From Hydractinia symbiolongicarpus (Eukaryota; Cnidaria; Hydrozoa; Anthoathecata; Hydractiniidae): a DNA stretch of 64,000 nucleotides. The notes beneath the pieces are model-generated. The model saw only the letters and a list, made by a program, of their open reading frames with translations. It was not told where the DNA came from and ran no database searches. Position 1 is the stretch's first letter. Every line of letters begins with the position of its first letter. Made by a program: the position numbers and the translations under genes. Below, piece by piece: positions 32,744 to 44,060 of this stretch. The stretch lies in assembly GCF_029227915.1 (NCBI RefSeq), contig NC_079876.1, positions 13,268,001-13,332,000 of the forward strand. Reading direction: 5' to 3'.

Positions 32744-33981
32744 GGAATATATATAAACTAATAATTTATTTGCTACACTTAAATTTAAATTTAAGTTTAA
32801 TTAGTTATTCATTTTTTGTATATATATAGCTATATTTTTTTTTATTTAATTTTGTTTAATTTTTGTTTATCTTATTTCATTTATTGATTTTTTGTTTGTT
32901 TTTCTTGTGTTTTTTTTTTGTTTGTTTTGTCTAATTTATTTCTACTACGTATATATATATATATATGTCTATCTTATTTTTTTTTTGTTGTTGTTGACAG
33001 GGGGGCTAGTTCTTGATTAGATTTATCTATTTGACTAGCTCTCCTGTTAGGTTAGATTATTGCATTATTTATACTCTAGACAATTTTTTTTTTTTTTTAA
33101 AAAAGTTTATTTTTTGTAATCTAATTTAACAAATAAATGTATTTACTACTTTACTTAGGGAATAAACTTTTTTAACCCTGCTGCTGAGCATACACCAGTG
33201 TGGCTCAAATTACAGAAACTAAAATTATTTCAATATACATAACATAGCTAGGGAAATTTTTTCAACATCATTTCTTATTACTGAGGCTTTTTAAATTCCG
33301 ATAAATGGTTCTCATGCAACCATCAACGTATATTAAAAGTCTTTAATTATATTCATTATTTCCTATTTAATTTCCCAAGATGTACAAATAATGTTCCTAA
33401 TTTCTGTTTCTGACCTGATCTTTACATCAATAGGGCTCTAGCGACGTTTTTGTTCAGTTTGGAATAAGAGCTTTTTATCCTACTGTCATAAAAACCTGTT
33501 TGCAAAATAAACATATATACTGCTGTTTGTTTTTTAGCTGGACAGGGTAACAATGGGCTGTTTCCGCTGTGTTTTTTTAAACTGAATAGCAATAAAGGTT
33601 TTTTGGAAAATGTATTTAGGCCTATCAGATGTCACGATTAATTTTGATCTTTCACAGAAACTTTTCCCATAAAATATTGCAGTTTTTATTACTTTGAGAG
33701 GGTAAAAACAGGTTATAAACTGCATTTTTATTTTTAAATGTTACAAAATTTTCCAGAAAGTAAAATTGTTTTAGGAGCGTAGGATAATAACAGGTTGTTA
33801 ACTGTCTGTTTGTTTGAACCAACGCTAGGATAGTTTTTTGGAAATGGGTTTTATGCCGAAACGTATGTGCGAAACAGTATATCTGTACAAATCACTAAGC
33901 CCAGTGTTAACAACAAGCTGTTACCCGTGTTTCTATTTAACAGAAGTTGCGCTAATATTTTGTTTGAAATTTTATTAAACA
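32744..33981. other. LINE 3' tail and intergenic DNA
   Basis: The first 430 bp or so look like the LINE 3' UTR: T-rich runs, and a hairpin-like pair GGGGCTAGTTC / GACTAGCTCTCC near 33001-33052. The rest is AT-rich with no recognised gene. Confidence 0.5.
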
Positions 33982-34325
33982 TACAGTTGACTCTCTCTAT
34001 CTCGACTACCCTCTATCTCGAACATCTCTCTATCTTGAACCAAAGTCTCGGTCCCTTGGACATTTGTGTAGGCTCTAAGCTATTTTCCTCTCTTTATCTC
34101 GAACCTCTCTATCTCGAATACCTCTCTATCTCGAACTAAAATCTCGGTCCCGTCTGACTGTTTCTCTCTCTATCTCGAACTTTTCCGGATTTAAGAACCT
34201 ATTTACACTAAAAATCGAATTAAAATGTTCCATTTTCGAACGAAAATGTTTGACGTTCGAATTCTGAAGTCACTCACAAAACATTGTTTACAGTGTTTTG
34301 AACCAGAAACCTTCTTGAGGTGAAG

Positions 34326-36532
34326 ATGTCGGCTTTAAAAAGAAAACTCAATAACGTTTCTTTAATTCAAAAATGTCAAATAATTCGGGAAAACGAGAAA
34401 GGAATGTCAAACAAGGAGGCAGCAGAAAAATACGGGATCCCCAAAAATACAATTTCAACTTGGATGAAAAAAAAACATAAGATCCTACAAAGCTTGGAAG
34501 AACAAAAAACCGCGTCTGGTTCGAAAAAGGTTCGAGGCTGTGATTATGAGCAGATAGACAAGGCTGTTTTCAAATGGTTTACTGTTCAAAGAAGCCAAAA
34601 CATTCCGATCGATGGCAATTTGATAAAAGAAAAGGCACTCAGTTTTGCTAAAAGCTTTGATTGTTCAAGTTTCAAGGCTTCCGATGGTTGGCTGGACAAA
34701 TGGAAAAAAAGGTAAATAACATAGTTATAATTTTCATTTCGTGTATAAAAACAACGTGATTACATATCAAACACTAAAATTACAGCTTCTGTTTTTTCAA
34801 AATCTCTACCATTGACTTTTGCCCGGATAAGCTTAGAACACAGGGGACCTGCATTCCATCACCATCTCCAAGATTAACTGCCTTTCCAGTAACAGTTATA
34901 TCACATCTCCCAAATTGATCAGCACGGAGAAAATAAAATATGGTTTTAGCAAACTTTCCATTTTCTCCTAACGGCAAATGTCCGACTAGTTTCCCATCTT
35001 TTTTAACGGCTACAGCGTATTTGTCGACAGGGTTGTGAGGTTCCATTTCTCCTTGTAGTTTTTCTTGTTGGACTGGTGTCCATAAACTTTTGTAAACATG
35101 GTACCCTTTTATGTAAGATGTAATGTCAGTGGAAGACAAAACGACGAGTGGCATATTTTCAGTTAATTCAATTTCTTGTCCCAGTAAATTTATAGCCATA
35201 TTGTTCATTACATATTCTACTACACTCCACGTGTTCAACAATATAATTTGTAAACAGATAAGAATCGAATCAAACCAATCTTAAAATTTATGTTCGATTG
35301 TGTTATGTTCGATTAATATTAAGGGCTGCTTTACACGAAACATTTTTATTTATTTACTTTTTCAGGCACAGCATTTCCTTGAAAGTTATCGGTGGTGAAT
35401 GTAAGTCAGTTACAAATCAAATGACAAGCTCCTGGAACGAAACCACGCTCCCAACCATTCTGTCGAATTACAAATTGGAGGACACTTTCAACGCAGACGA
35501 ATTTGGTTTGTTTTACCAAGTCTTCCCGAGCAAACATACCACCTCAAAGGAGAAAAGTGTTCTGGGGGGAAGAAGAGCAAGTTGAGATTCACTGGAATGG
35601 CCGCAGCAAGTGCTACTGGAGAAAAGTTGCCAATGTTCGTCATTGGCAAATCAAAAAAACCTCGCTGCTTTAATAACATCAAACATCTCCCTTGCCAATA
35701 CACATCACAAAAGAAAAGTTGGATGGATAGTGAAATATTTGAAAACTGGGTCCGGAAACTGGACCAAAAGTTTCGTGTAGACGGGAGAAAAATCGTTCTT
35801 ATAATCGACAACTGTCCAGCACACCCATCGATCTCGAACTTAACAAACATTCATCTCGTTTTTTTGCCCCCTAACACAACGTCTGTGTTGCAACCGATGG
35901 ACCAAGGTGTCATACGAAGTCTAAAAGCGCATTACCGAAGGAGAGTTGTACGTTTGCTGTGCAGTGCTTTGGAGAACAACAAACCTTTGCCAAAGATTTC
36001 AATTTTAAGCGGAATGAAGATACTGGCTGATTCTTGGGAGGCTGTAACTAAACAAACCATCATCAATTGTTTTAAGAAATCTGGAATCTCTTCTACAGGA
36101 CAACAGGATGCTATTGCTGATTCGGATGACCCATTTAAAGATCTTCAAGAAAGTTTGGATGATTAAAGAGAGGCTGATCCATCATTGGTACCAAATGATC
36201 TCAGTGCTAATGATCTTGTGACCTTGGATGATGAGGTTATCGCAACCGCCCCTCAAATCTCTAATGAGGATATCATTGATGAATTTCGGAAATCTCAGGA
36301 CGACGAAGCTGAAGACGATGGCAGTGACATGGAGGATGATTCATTTGATATAGTTGTCGAAAAACCATCAAGATCAAAAGTCGAGTGTAGTATTGATCTT
36401 TTGAAAGATCTAGCAATGTGTTGCGAAAAAGGCAATGAAATGCAAATGCTTATCTCCAAATTCAAAAAAATGTATAATGAAGACAGAGTGGCATCACTTA
36501 AACAAAAAGACATAACCGATTTCTTTAAATGA
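34326..36532 (+). pseudogene. Tigger-type transposase, two exons, frameshifted
   Basis: Exon 1 (34326-34711) has the Psq-type helix-turn-helix (NKEAAEKYGIPKNTISTWMK) and the CENP-B HTH (WLDKWKKR). Donor AG/GTAAAT and acceptor TTTTTCAG/GCACAG join in frame to exon 2 from 35366, which continues TSSWNETTLPTIL and NADEFGLFYQ (first catalytic Asp). A one-base shift near 35535-35545 moves the frame. The next ORF has GMAAASATGEKLPMFVIGK, LIIDNCPAHP (second Asp) and FLPPNTTSVLQPMDQGVIR. A TAA at 36164 interrupts before an acidic tail ending ITDFFK at 36532. The architecture is complete, with two lesions. Confidence 0.85.
34780..35241 (-). CDS. HIRAN-domain-like protein nested antisense in the Tigger intron
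   Basis: An intact 153-codon ORF lies wholly within the transposase intron (34712-35365), on the opposite strand. The core resembles the HIRAN fold: GYHVYKSLWTPV, HNPVDKYAVAVKKDGKLVGH, then FLRADQFGRCDITVTGK and GMQVPCVLSLSG. HIRAN domains (as in HLTF/Rad5) bind DNA 3' ends; short stand-alone versions are common in cnidarian genomes and often sit near transposons. Alternative starts are Met12 and Met15. The function here is unknown. It may be a passenger that helps transposition or repair, or a recruited host gene. It is open while the transposase is broken. Confidence 0.75.
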   Translation of the reverse strand: MLNTWSVVEYVMNNMAINLLGQEIELTENMPLVVLSSTDITSYIKGYHVYKSLWTPVQQEKLQGEMEPHNPVDKYAVAVKKDGKLVGHLPLGENGKFAKTIFYFLRADQFGRCDITVTGKAVNLGDGDGMQVPCVLSLSGQKSMVEILKKQKL

Positions 36533-36995
36533 AGCTGTAAATTTATTTTATGTTTTTATTTTAAAAGAAGTCTTGTGCATTGAATATTAACATTTTAACA
36601 TCTCTCATTGACCTCTATCAACTCCCGATACACTGAAGGTTAAAAATACGTTTTTTACGAAAAAATCCAATTTTTGTCAATTTTTCTCTATCTCGAACAA
36701 ATTTTCTGGTCCCTTGCAAGTTCGAGATAGAGAGAGTCAACTGTATATGGATGTGCAACATTGTTTACCTATACTAAGCGCTTACACTGGATTGGAATTC
36801 ACTTTTTAAGTTTTGCAGGAAACATTTTGAGAAATTCGCTAAGATGGGCACAATATATAAACCGTATTTTTGAAGAAAAGTTATTATTTGAAAAATATAT
36901 TACACCTAAAACATCTTAGATAGATAGATAGATGTGCATATTTTACATGGCTAGCCTCACAAATATCGAGGGATATACCCTGTCTATTATTTCCA

Positions 36996-37267
36996 GGAGG
37001 GGCCATGGCTTAGATGGAGAGTCCTAGAGTATTTAATGCTCATTTTGAGCGACGCAGACCCAATTAGGGCCCGCGCTCTACTAGACAACTCCCGGCAACA
37101 TCCAAAGGCCCACACAGTGTGCCATCTTCCCAATTTCCCTCACATGGCTTGGGTTAACCCGGAGCTATGGTAACATTCACTCGCCCAAGTTGAATCGCCG
37201 TCAAGAGGAATCGAACCCCGGTCTCCCGCACAGCGTACGAGAGCTATAACCACTAATCTACGGCGCC
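36996..37267 (-). repeat. tRNA-derived SINE
   Basis: The minus strand begins GGCGCCGTAGATTAGTGGTTATAGCTC..., with an A-box (TAGATTAGTGGTT) and about 40 nt later a B-box (GGTTCGATTCC). A GC-rich body of about 190 bp follows, ending in CCATGGCCCCTCC. This is the layout of a polymerase III SINE. The composition is clearly unlike its surroundings. Confidence 0.75.
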
Positions 37268-37511
37268 ATTACTGTTGTGTGTGCTTCACATAATTTATGA
37301 TATACTGCATACTTGTACTAAAGCGCTCCACATGTGTGGCACAGTTTACAAAACTTATAAATCGCTCTACACCAGACGTTTAACGCCTGGTGTTAGAGTT
37401 ATTTGTGACTAAACCAGACATTTCAATGCCAGGTCCCCCTGTCTAGTTACTAAAAAGACTATGTGAGCATATATAAGATGCACATGTAAAAATTTTTTAT
37501 AGTATATTCAT

Positions 37512-37580
37512 GCCCTGTTGGTCTAATGGCTATGACACTCATGCAAATGAGAGATCCAGGTTTAAATCCTGGACAGGGCT
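37512..37580 (+). tRNA. tRNA-like sequence (probable pseudogene or SINE head)
   Basis: Acceptor arms GCCCTGT / ACAGGGC pair perfectly, the T arm CCAGG-TTTAAAT-CCTGG is perfect, and the D arm is GTC...GAC. The anticodon arm is odd: CTCAT-GCAA-ATGAG leaves only a four-base loop, so no anticodon can be named, and the molecule is about three bases short. Confidence 0.5.
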
Positions 37581-39600
37581 AGGAAAAATATAATTATCTT
37601 GCATCTACAACAAGCAGGTATTCATAAGTATGTGATAGTAGCTATATTGAGTATAATAGGTAATTATTGAGTTCCGGGGGAGGGGGGGGGGATTGCGTAC
37701 ATTCATCACTTTCATTTATAGAGCCCAAAAATGCTTTGTTTTTGTAATAGATCTATCACTTTATGGTAAAACGCTTTGTGTTGATAAACCTGCTAGGCAC
37801 AAGAAACCAAAAAGGCGTTTTTTTACACTTTTTTTTGCCTTTCTCGTGGACTTCTTTGATTATTTCTAATTCTTGACTTTTTAATGTTGTTTTCATTGGA
37901 ACCAAGTTAATTTTTAATCTCAGGTTTATCAAAAAATGATAGTTTTTTCAGCGTTATGACAGATTGTTTAAATATCTGTATTGGCACATAATTCTGCTAA
38001 CATGATTCACTGCATATTGACCTGATATAAATTTGAGACCTTTTTTTATGAGTCATTGAATTTGAAATATTTGCACCTCAATATGTTCTATACTCCTGCC
38101 CTAATATGATACATAGCTTAGACATAGAGTATACACAATCTTTGAGTTGTAGGGGCAGATTTTCTATTAAGGTGCCTGCCTCTGCCTTGCAGTTTCCTGG
38201 CCTTGCCAGCGCTGACTGTTCCTTTGCCTACTCTTCCTATGCCTTTTCTGGTGCCTGCCTACTATGCCTTGCCTGAGCCTTCCATGCCTTGCCTAGCCTG
38301 CTTTGCCAACCCCTACCTTACCTACCCCTGCCTTTCTGATTCCTCTTCCTGTTTCCTTGCCTGGCTTTGACAGTACCCTTCCCTTGGCCATGCTTAATGC
38401 CTTTGCCTTGGCAACCTCTCCGCAACACTTTCTATATTGATTGTTAAAAAGATTTCTGGGTTTTCTAAAGGCATGCATCCCACGGGAATTACAAATGTCT
38501 AGCTAGGTGGTAGCTATATAGCTGGCCATGGCGAGCTAACGTAGTTACTTAGCTCCTTAGAGCTAACATAAAAAATAATAAAAATTAAAAACACGTGAAA
38601 GTTGCGGAACAGAAACTATAAAAGGCGAGGTATGTACTGTAAAATTAATAACTTACGAAATGATCACTTTGTTTCGATTTGTTCGCCACCCACCCCAATG
38701 AAGCCAGGTTCGAAGAAATTAATTCTCCATCGTAGGCTTTCCGTACACGAGAAAAGCAATACTTAGAACCCTGCACCTGAATCGGGGTCCAGAACTGCAG
38801 TTCGAAAACGTTTCTTTCGTAAGATCGTCCTCAGAGGCTTTTCCTCTTTTGGCATCAAGGCAGGCCTTGATTTACATCCGAAATAGATAATTTATTTGCG
38901 CGTCATAATATATGCAACGATTAGAGGTTGGATGGGAGGATGAACCAGACTCATCCTCGCCTCTAGGGTTTGTTGCCTATGCCAGGGCCGCTAGCGCTTA
39001 CTCAGACCTTGACCTTTCGGATCTTGTTCATCAGTAATGAATTTACCATGCTAAAGCACATTATATTGCTGTTTAAACGTCAGCATGCTTCTGCGAAAAC
39101 ATTTATTTGCTAGCTTAGAGAAGGGATCGTAGTGTAGTGTAGCGTAGGTATAAAGACTGGAGGTTGCTAATTTTGACCCAATTTTAAACTTATCATTAAT
39201 CTGGGTTGCTTATAAAAAATTATTAAGCCAGCATTTATAAGATATTGAAAACTTATTTTATACCTAGCTAGCAAACTATCTAAGCTAGCTTTCATCTTGT
39301 TTCCTTTATTTATTATTTATATGCCGTCCCGTTATGAAAAAAGAGACAAAGAGTCCTGTGATCGAGGTGTAATGGTGTAAAGAAAGCCTAAAAAGCCTAA
39401 GTTTAAAGTATCCGAGAGATGAGCATTTTTATATGCAGTGAAAGGGAAGAGATCATTCTTACTCAAAACATTAAAGAGGAAGGGATTTCCTAATAATGAT
39501 CACGTAAGGAAATACAATTGAAATACCCAGTAAAAAAGCGCAGTCAGTACCGTTATCCGATTAAGCTCTTAGCGCTTAAAAGCACCCTCCACGATTAAGT
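37581..39600. other. Intergenic, nothing recognised apart from low complexity
   Basis: It contains a G run (37676-37692), a TGCCT-rich low-complexity tract at 38165-38415, and CTAG-rich words. The region 38690-38900 is less AT-rich and could hold an old repeat, but no frame is convincing. Confidence 0.5.
38165..38415. repeat. TGCCT-rich low-complexity tract
   Basis: Imperfect repeats of TGCCT(T/A) and CTTGCC over about 250 bp. The small minus-strand ORF over it (repeated GKAG) is a product of the repeat. Confidence 0.8.
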
Positions 39601-39621
39601 GCCCGTGCAAAAATTCAAAAA

Positions 39622-39665
39622 CTAGTCGGTTGCCCGTGGAAAAATCCACGGGTTCGCCCGGCCTT
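39622..39665 (-). mobile_element. Helitron 3' end
   Basis: On the minus strand the hairpin CCCGTGGATTTTTCCACGGG (perfect 7-bp arms) is followed by CAACCGA and CTAG before T. No matching 5' end (TCTCTAT...) could be found with confidence to the right, so the body is undefined. Confidence 0.7.
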
Positions 39666-41179
39666 TTTATACAGCATTAAGGGGGATCTTTCTGAGAATT
39701 TTGTTCACGCGTTTAATCCTATTTTTTATCCGAAAATCCAGAAAAAACGGATTTGGGGACAATTTTTGGTTTTTATTTATGCGGACAATATGTTAATAAC
39801 TTCTACTTTGTCAGGAACTATGAATAGAATGTAAAAATTCGCACAAGTGCTGACATCAGCAAAAATTCATCTCTGCTATTTTGTTTTATTCAAGACGTGT
39901 ATGCACAGATTAATTCAATCTCGACAACCGACTTTTTCTGATACTGCGAAACTCCGCATAAAATCGCCATTACTTAAAATTGATAGAAAATAGCACATTA
40001 GAAAGGAATTATTATATTGAAAATGTACACTAACGTTACAATAAACCCATGAAAAATATACCTTTAAAAATTCTACATGCAACTTTGTCACAATCTTCTA
40101 CAGATAAAAAAGACTTTAGATAAAATGACGCAAATAAAAAATAGATTTAAAAATTCTACATGCAAGAATGTCACAATCTATAAATGCAGTTTAAATATTA
40201 CTTGTGCAAATTACAATATAAGTTCTCATAAAATCAAATAAAAATAGATTTAACATAACTACAAACAAGTCTGCTACTGCAGTTACAAGAAGACTTAAAT
40301 CACGTAAAAAAGTGAAACATAATATACCATGCTACACCTGAACAACAATTCCCTATACCATGCTTATGCAGTTTTAAACACGTGAAACATTTGTAACAAT
40401 GCGTTGTAGGATCATTGCTAACATGATTTTTAAATGGAAATATCTGGTGAGTAGGCACAAAGATATTTGATTTTATCATTAATGTGTCATTGCTTCTGTA
40501 CAAAATTAAAAATATGCTAACAAAAGCTTAAATAAACCTCTTCGTAGTTTTAGTTTACACATTCTGTTACCCCTCTTTGTTATTAAGAACTACAACCCTC
40601 GAAAATACATATTGGGAATTTCATTTTGAGCTCACCCTTCCCCCCATAGTCAAGATGGTATTTGCCTAGCTGATTTATTCAGAAGTAGTCCAGGAACCGC
40701 AGACGTAAATAACATTGACTTTTTGAGGGAAAGGGGGACAGTTGAAAGACATTATGACAAAATACAAGGAAAGAAGGCCTAATTGGCCATTTATCACCTT
40801 TTTTACCAAATATTTTTTCAGAGGTTGTCTGAATTTTGAAAATTTAAAAAAATTCATAACTTTAGAATTACTGGTCTTTTGACTTTAATATTTTGCATAT
40901 TCAACTAACAGGTAACAAGTTTTACGTATGTGTTGTTATTATTTGAGAAATCAATAATGGCGGATATGAGCTGCAATATTTGTGATTTTCATGATTAGTC
41001 TGAAAAATTTAGAGTTTACCTAATATGTGTTATATTTTTAGCTATAAAAATGAAATATCAAAAATTGAGAAAATCCCATGCTGTACACATTTATGTCTTT
41101 CACAAAGACAAAGGGGTTAAGAGATCCGCGATATACGAAAGAGATATAAACACTACTCTAAATCCTCCGTATATAGACA
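39666..41179. other. Possible Helitron body or intergenic DNA
   Basis: AT-rich. TTTAAAAATTCTACATGCAA recurs at 40060 and 40145, showing a diverged local duplication of about 85 bp. No gene was recognised. Confidence 0.4.
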
Positions 41180-42110
41180 CACAAAACTGATATTGCACAG
41201 AATCTCATGACAGAAGACATGCAAATGCTGGAAGGCCAAAATCGTTAACAGTACAAGATAAACGAAATTAGGGAATTACACTGGCTACAGGAGGAAGAAG
41301 GCACCTTTGCGTCAAATCATCTAGGGGTCTGTGCTAATGCAACTTATGTCACAAAAATGCACAGTTCGTAACCATCAGAAAAAGGCAGGATTAACTACCA
41401 ACAGACGAGAAAAAAGGAAAGAATGTCCATCAATGATTTGTTTAAAAGGTGGATGTTTTGTGCAAAAGTGCAAAAAGATTATGCAGATGTTTGGAAACAA
41501 GGGATTTCATTTCATTTGGATTGCAAAAGTTTTTAACATAAGAAGAATCCAAGGGACCAAGCCAGAGCCTATCATAGCCAGGAATGGAGAAGGAAAAGTG
41601 AGGGATTAAGCCAAGGTTGTACTGCAAAGACCAGAAATGTGGAAAGTGGTGGCAAGATGGCACAGTTCGTTGTGGCCATTTCGTACGATAAATAATATGT
41701 GAAAGATATGATAAAATGAACGGCAAGTATTTTCAGATTTTATTGCGCAAAATTTTGATTTTATGTTTTCGTAATGTGAACCGAAAGATGAAAAATTTTT
41801 TTGCAGGATGGATTTTTAAGAGAAAATTTTTCTTGTGCTGTTATAGAAAAGGTTAGGGCTAAGATATTTAAGATATCTCCTCGCAGTTCGGATTTAAATC
41901 CTGATGAGTATTTTTTTAACATTATAACAAAACAGTTGGAGAGTGATGCGATAACACATGGGAAACATTACACATGAGAATTTTGAGGCTTTTGTTCAAC
42001 AAGTCCATAATACAATGCTGAATTAATCTTTTAAAAAACGTAACAAAATTATAGACAGCATGCCTAATCGAACAAAACAAACAAGTTTATTTAAAATATT
42101 AACAAAGTTT
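41180..42110 (+). pseudogene. Tc1/mariner (IS630-type) transposase relic
   Basis: Spread over three frames: LTVQDKR-like start, LQEEEGTFASNHLGV, FHLDCKSF (first catalytic Asp position), NPRDQARAYHSQEWRRKSEG, GGKMAQFVVAISYDK, MFLQDGFL (second Asp), then KISPRSSDLNPDEYFFN, a mariner-type D-x-NP-x-E/D block, and IIDSMPNR. The order is that of a cnidarian mariner transposase. Many stops and shifts show it is old. Confidence 0.7.
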
Positions 42111-42282
42111 TTCATGTTATTGCTGGAAATATAACGGTTAACCGAATGACAAAACCCGGCTTATGAGAGTTTGCAAACATTTTTCAAGCCTAAAACACTA
42201 AATTATTGCTTTTATGTTTAATTTAAGGAAATACCAACGGTTAACCCAACTGTTCCTTAAAAATATTATATAATCATTATAC

Positions 42283-42670
42283 AACGGGGAATGCCTTGCC
42301 ACTAATATTGTTTACAAGGTCGAAGTCAACACCAACGAACGGAGAGCCAACTATTATTGCACATCGGAAAGCGAATTTAAAAATAGATTCAACAACCACA
42401 CCAAATCGTTACAGCACCAGAAGTACAAAAAGGAGACTGAGCTTTTGAAGTTTATTTGGAAGTTAAAGCATGAAGAAAAAGAATTCACCATTAACTAGTC
42501 TATAGCCACGCGTGCAAGACATACAAAGGTGGTACCAATTGTTGTGACTTCTGTTTCACAGAAAAACTGTGTATTTTGAGAGCTGACTCTAAAAATCTGT
42601 TAAACAAAAGGAACAAGCTCATCAGCAAATGTTGTCATAGAAACAAATATGTAGTTAACAATGTAAAATA
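42283..42670 (+). pseudogene. Retroelement relic with GIY-YIG-related C-terminus
   Basis: NGECLATNIVYKVEV, then FKNRFNNHTKSLQHQKYKKE, LLKFIWKLKHE and, after a TAG and a frameshift, CCDFCFTEKLCIL and LLNKRNKLISKCCHRNKY. This is the C-terminal part of a common cnidarian GIY-YIG retroelement protein. The GIY-YIG motif itself has decayed (YYCTSESEF in its place). No RT lies upstream. Confidence 0.65.
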
Positions 42671-42845
42671 AAGTCACAATTGTAAATCCCTTGGTCAACT
42701 GTAATTTTGTAATTTTATAAAACAATTTCACATTTTGTAGTCACTTGTAGTTTGAGAATTGTTGAGAAACATGAAACTCAGAGTTGGCACTAAATTTTAT
42801 GTGGTTACTTAGTTTTACTTTAACATATATATTATTATGTAATTA

Positions 42846-44060
42846 CTAGCCGGGAAACCCGGTGTCGAAACGCCCTGAGGGGTGCTTAATAAGAGTCGTA
42901 AACTGTGCCACACGGTCAGGTGGGTCCTTTAGTACAGGTATGCAGTATGCCGTAAATCAAGCAAAGCGCATACACCATTATAGTGTTGCAACTGTCACAT
43001 ATTTTTCAAAAAAGAACTTTCCCACAACAAAAGCTGAAATAAAAACAGAGTTTACAAACCGTTGTTACTCCGTCATAGCAAAAACAATTAGTCAATATTA
43101 TTTTATTTTGCGGAATCAGTTTCAGTAAACGTTAAAAAATTAATCGTGACATCGGGCTAAGCGTTTAGTACAGTTAAACAGAGTTGAAGAGGCGTGAAGG
43201 GACAATACCCTTTTGAAAAAACTTTCTCGCAGACTCTGTTTAAATAAAAACACAAGAAACAGTCCATTACCAACACAGGGTTGAGTGGTTAGTCCAGGTA
43301 AACAGTGTTGCACACCCGTACATACGGGATATGCACACCCGTACAGACAGGATAGGTACATAGCACAGGTACTCTGTGTCTCATTAATAAACTTTTGACT
43401 TTTGCTAAATTTACCTACCTCTACCTCTAGCTAAAACTTTTACATTTTAGCTAGAGGTAGCTAACCACAGCTCACAACCAAGTAAAGTTAACACAAAAAT
43501 CAGAAATGTTAGCTAACATCTACGTTGGTAGCCAGAATCTTAAAATTGGTTTTGTTTAAGATTAATAAATGGCTAGAGAACGTGACAGTAAGAGGCAAAT
43601 AAAAATAATACAAATCTTTAGGTGGCTGAATAGGTAGCTTAGCTAGTAGCTAGCTAGCTTACTATAAAGTAAAGGTGAATAAAAATGTAAACAAAAAAAA
43701 ATACCCGAAAGTAAAAGAAACTGCAATCTTGTTAGAATACAAATAGAAGTATCAGAAAGAAAAATTAAAGCAAACAGTTAAGAAGCTTTTCTTTCTCCAG
43801 CAATGAGTTGGTTCAATCTGCTTGCCAATTTCGGACCGATAACATAAAAATCGTTGCTAAGAAATATGAAGAGCTTTAGTTTCTGATTGGTCATTTATAT
43901 AAAACTCCGCCCCTGATTGGACCTTTATTTTAGCGGCAATTGTCCCTGTGCCAGTGGGGGCCCAACGGTTTCTCGCCCTGTATATTTTGTATTTCGTGCG
44001 TGGTTAACACAATTCGCTTTTGACGCACAAACAGACAGACGACGGCTATTATTATAGAGA
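42846..44060 (-). mobile_element. Non-autonomous Helitron, about 1.2 kb
   Basis: The minus strand starts TCTCTATAATAATAGCCG after A at 44060 and ends CACCGGGTTTCCCGG-CTAG before T at 42846, with the hairpin directly against CTAG. No Rep/helicase coding is present. An internal inverted repeat (CCTCTAGCTAAAA...TTTTAGCTAGAGG) is at about 43422-43457. Confidence 0.65.

Larger units (their letters stand above)
33984..36743 (+). mobile_element. Tigger/pogo DNA transposon carrying a HIRAN gene
   Basis: The inverted ends CAGTTGACTCTCTCTATCTC and its reverse complement (ending GAGTCAACTG) are flanked by TA on both sides, the target duplication of Tc1/mariner/pogo elements. Repeated CTCTATCTCGAAC words fill both subterminal regions. 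The element holds a two-exon transposase (broken) on the plus strand and an intact ORF on the minus strand inside the transposase intron. Confidence 0.9.

Noticed and set aside
38293-38478. 61-codon minus-strand ORF with Gly-Lys-Ala repeats
   Set aside because: By-product of the TGCCT-rich tract.
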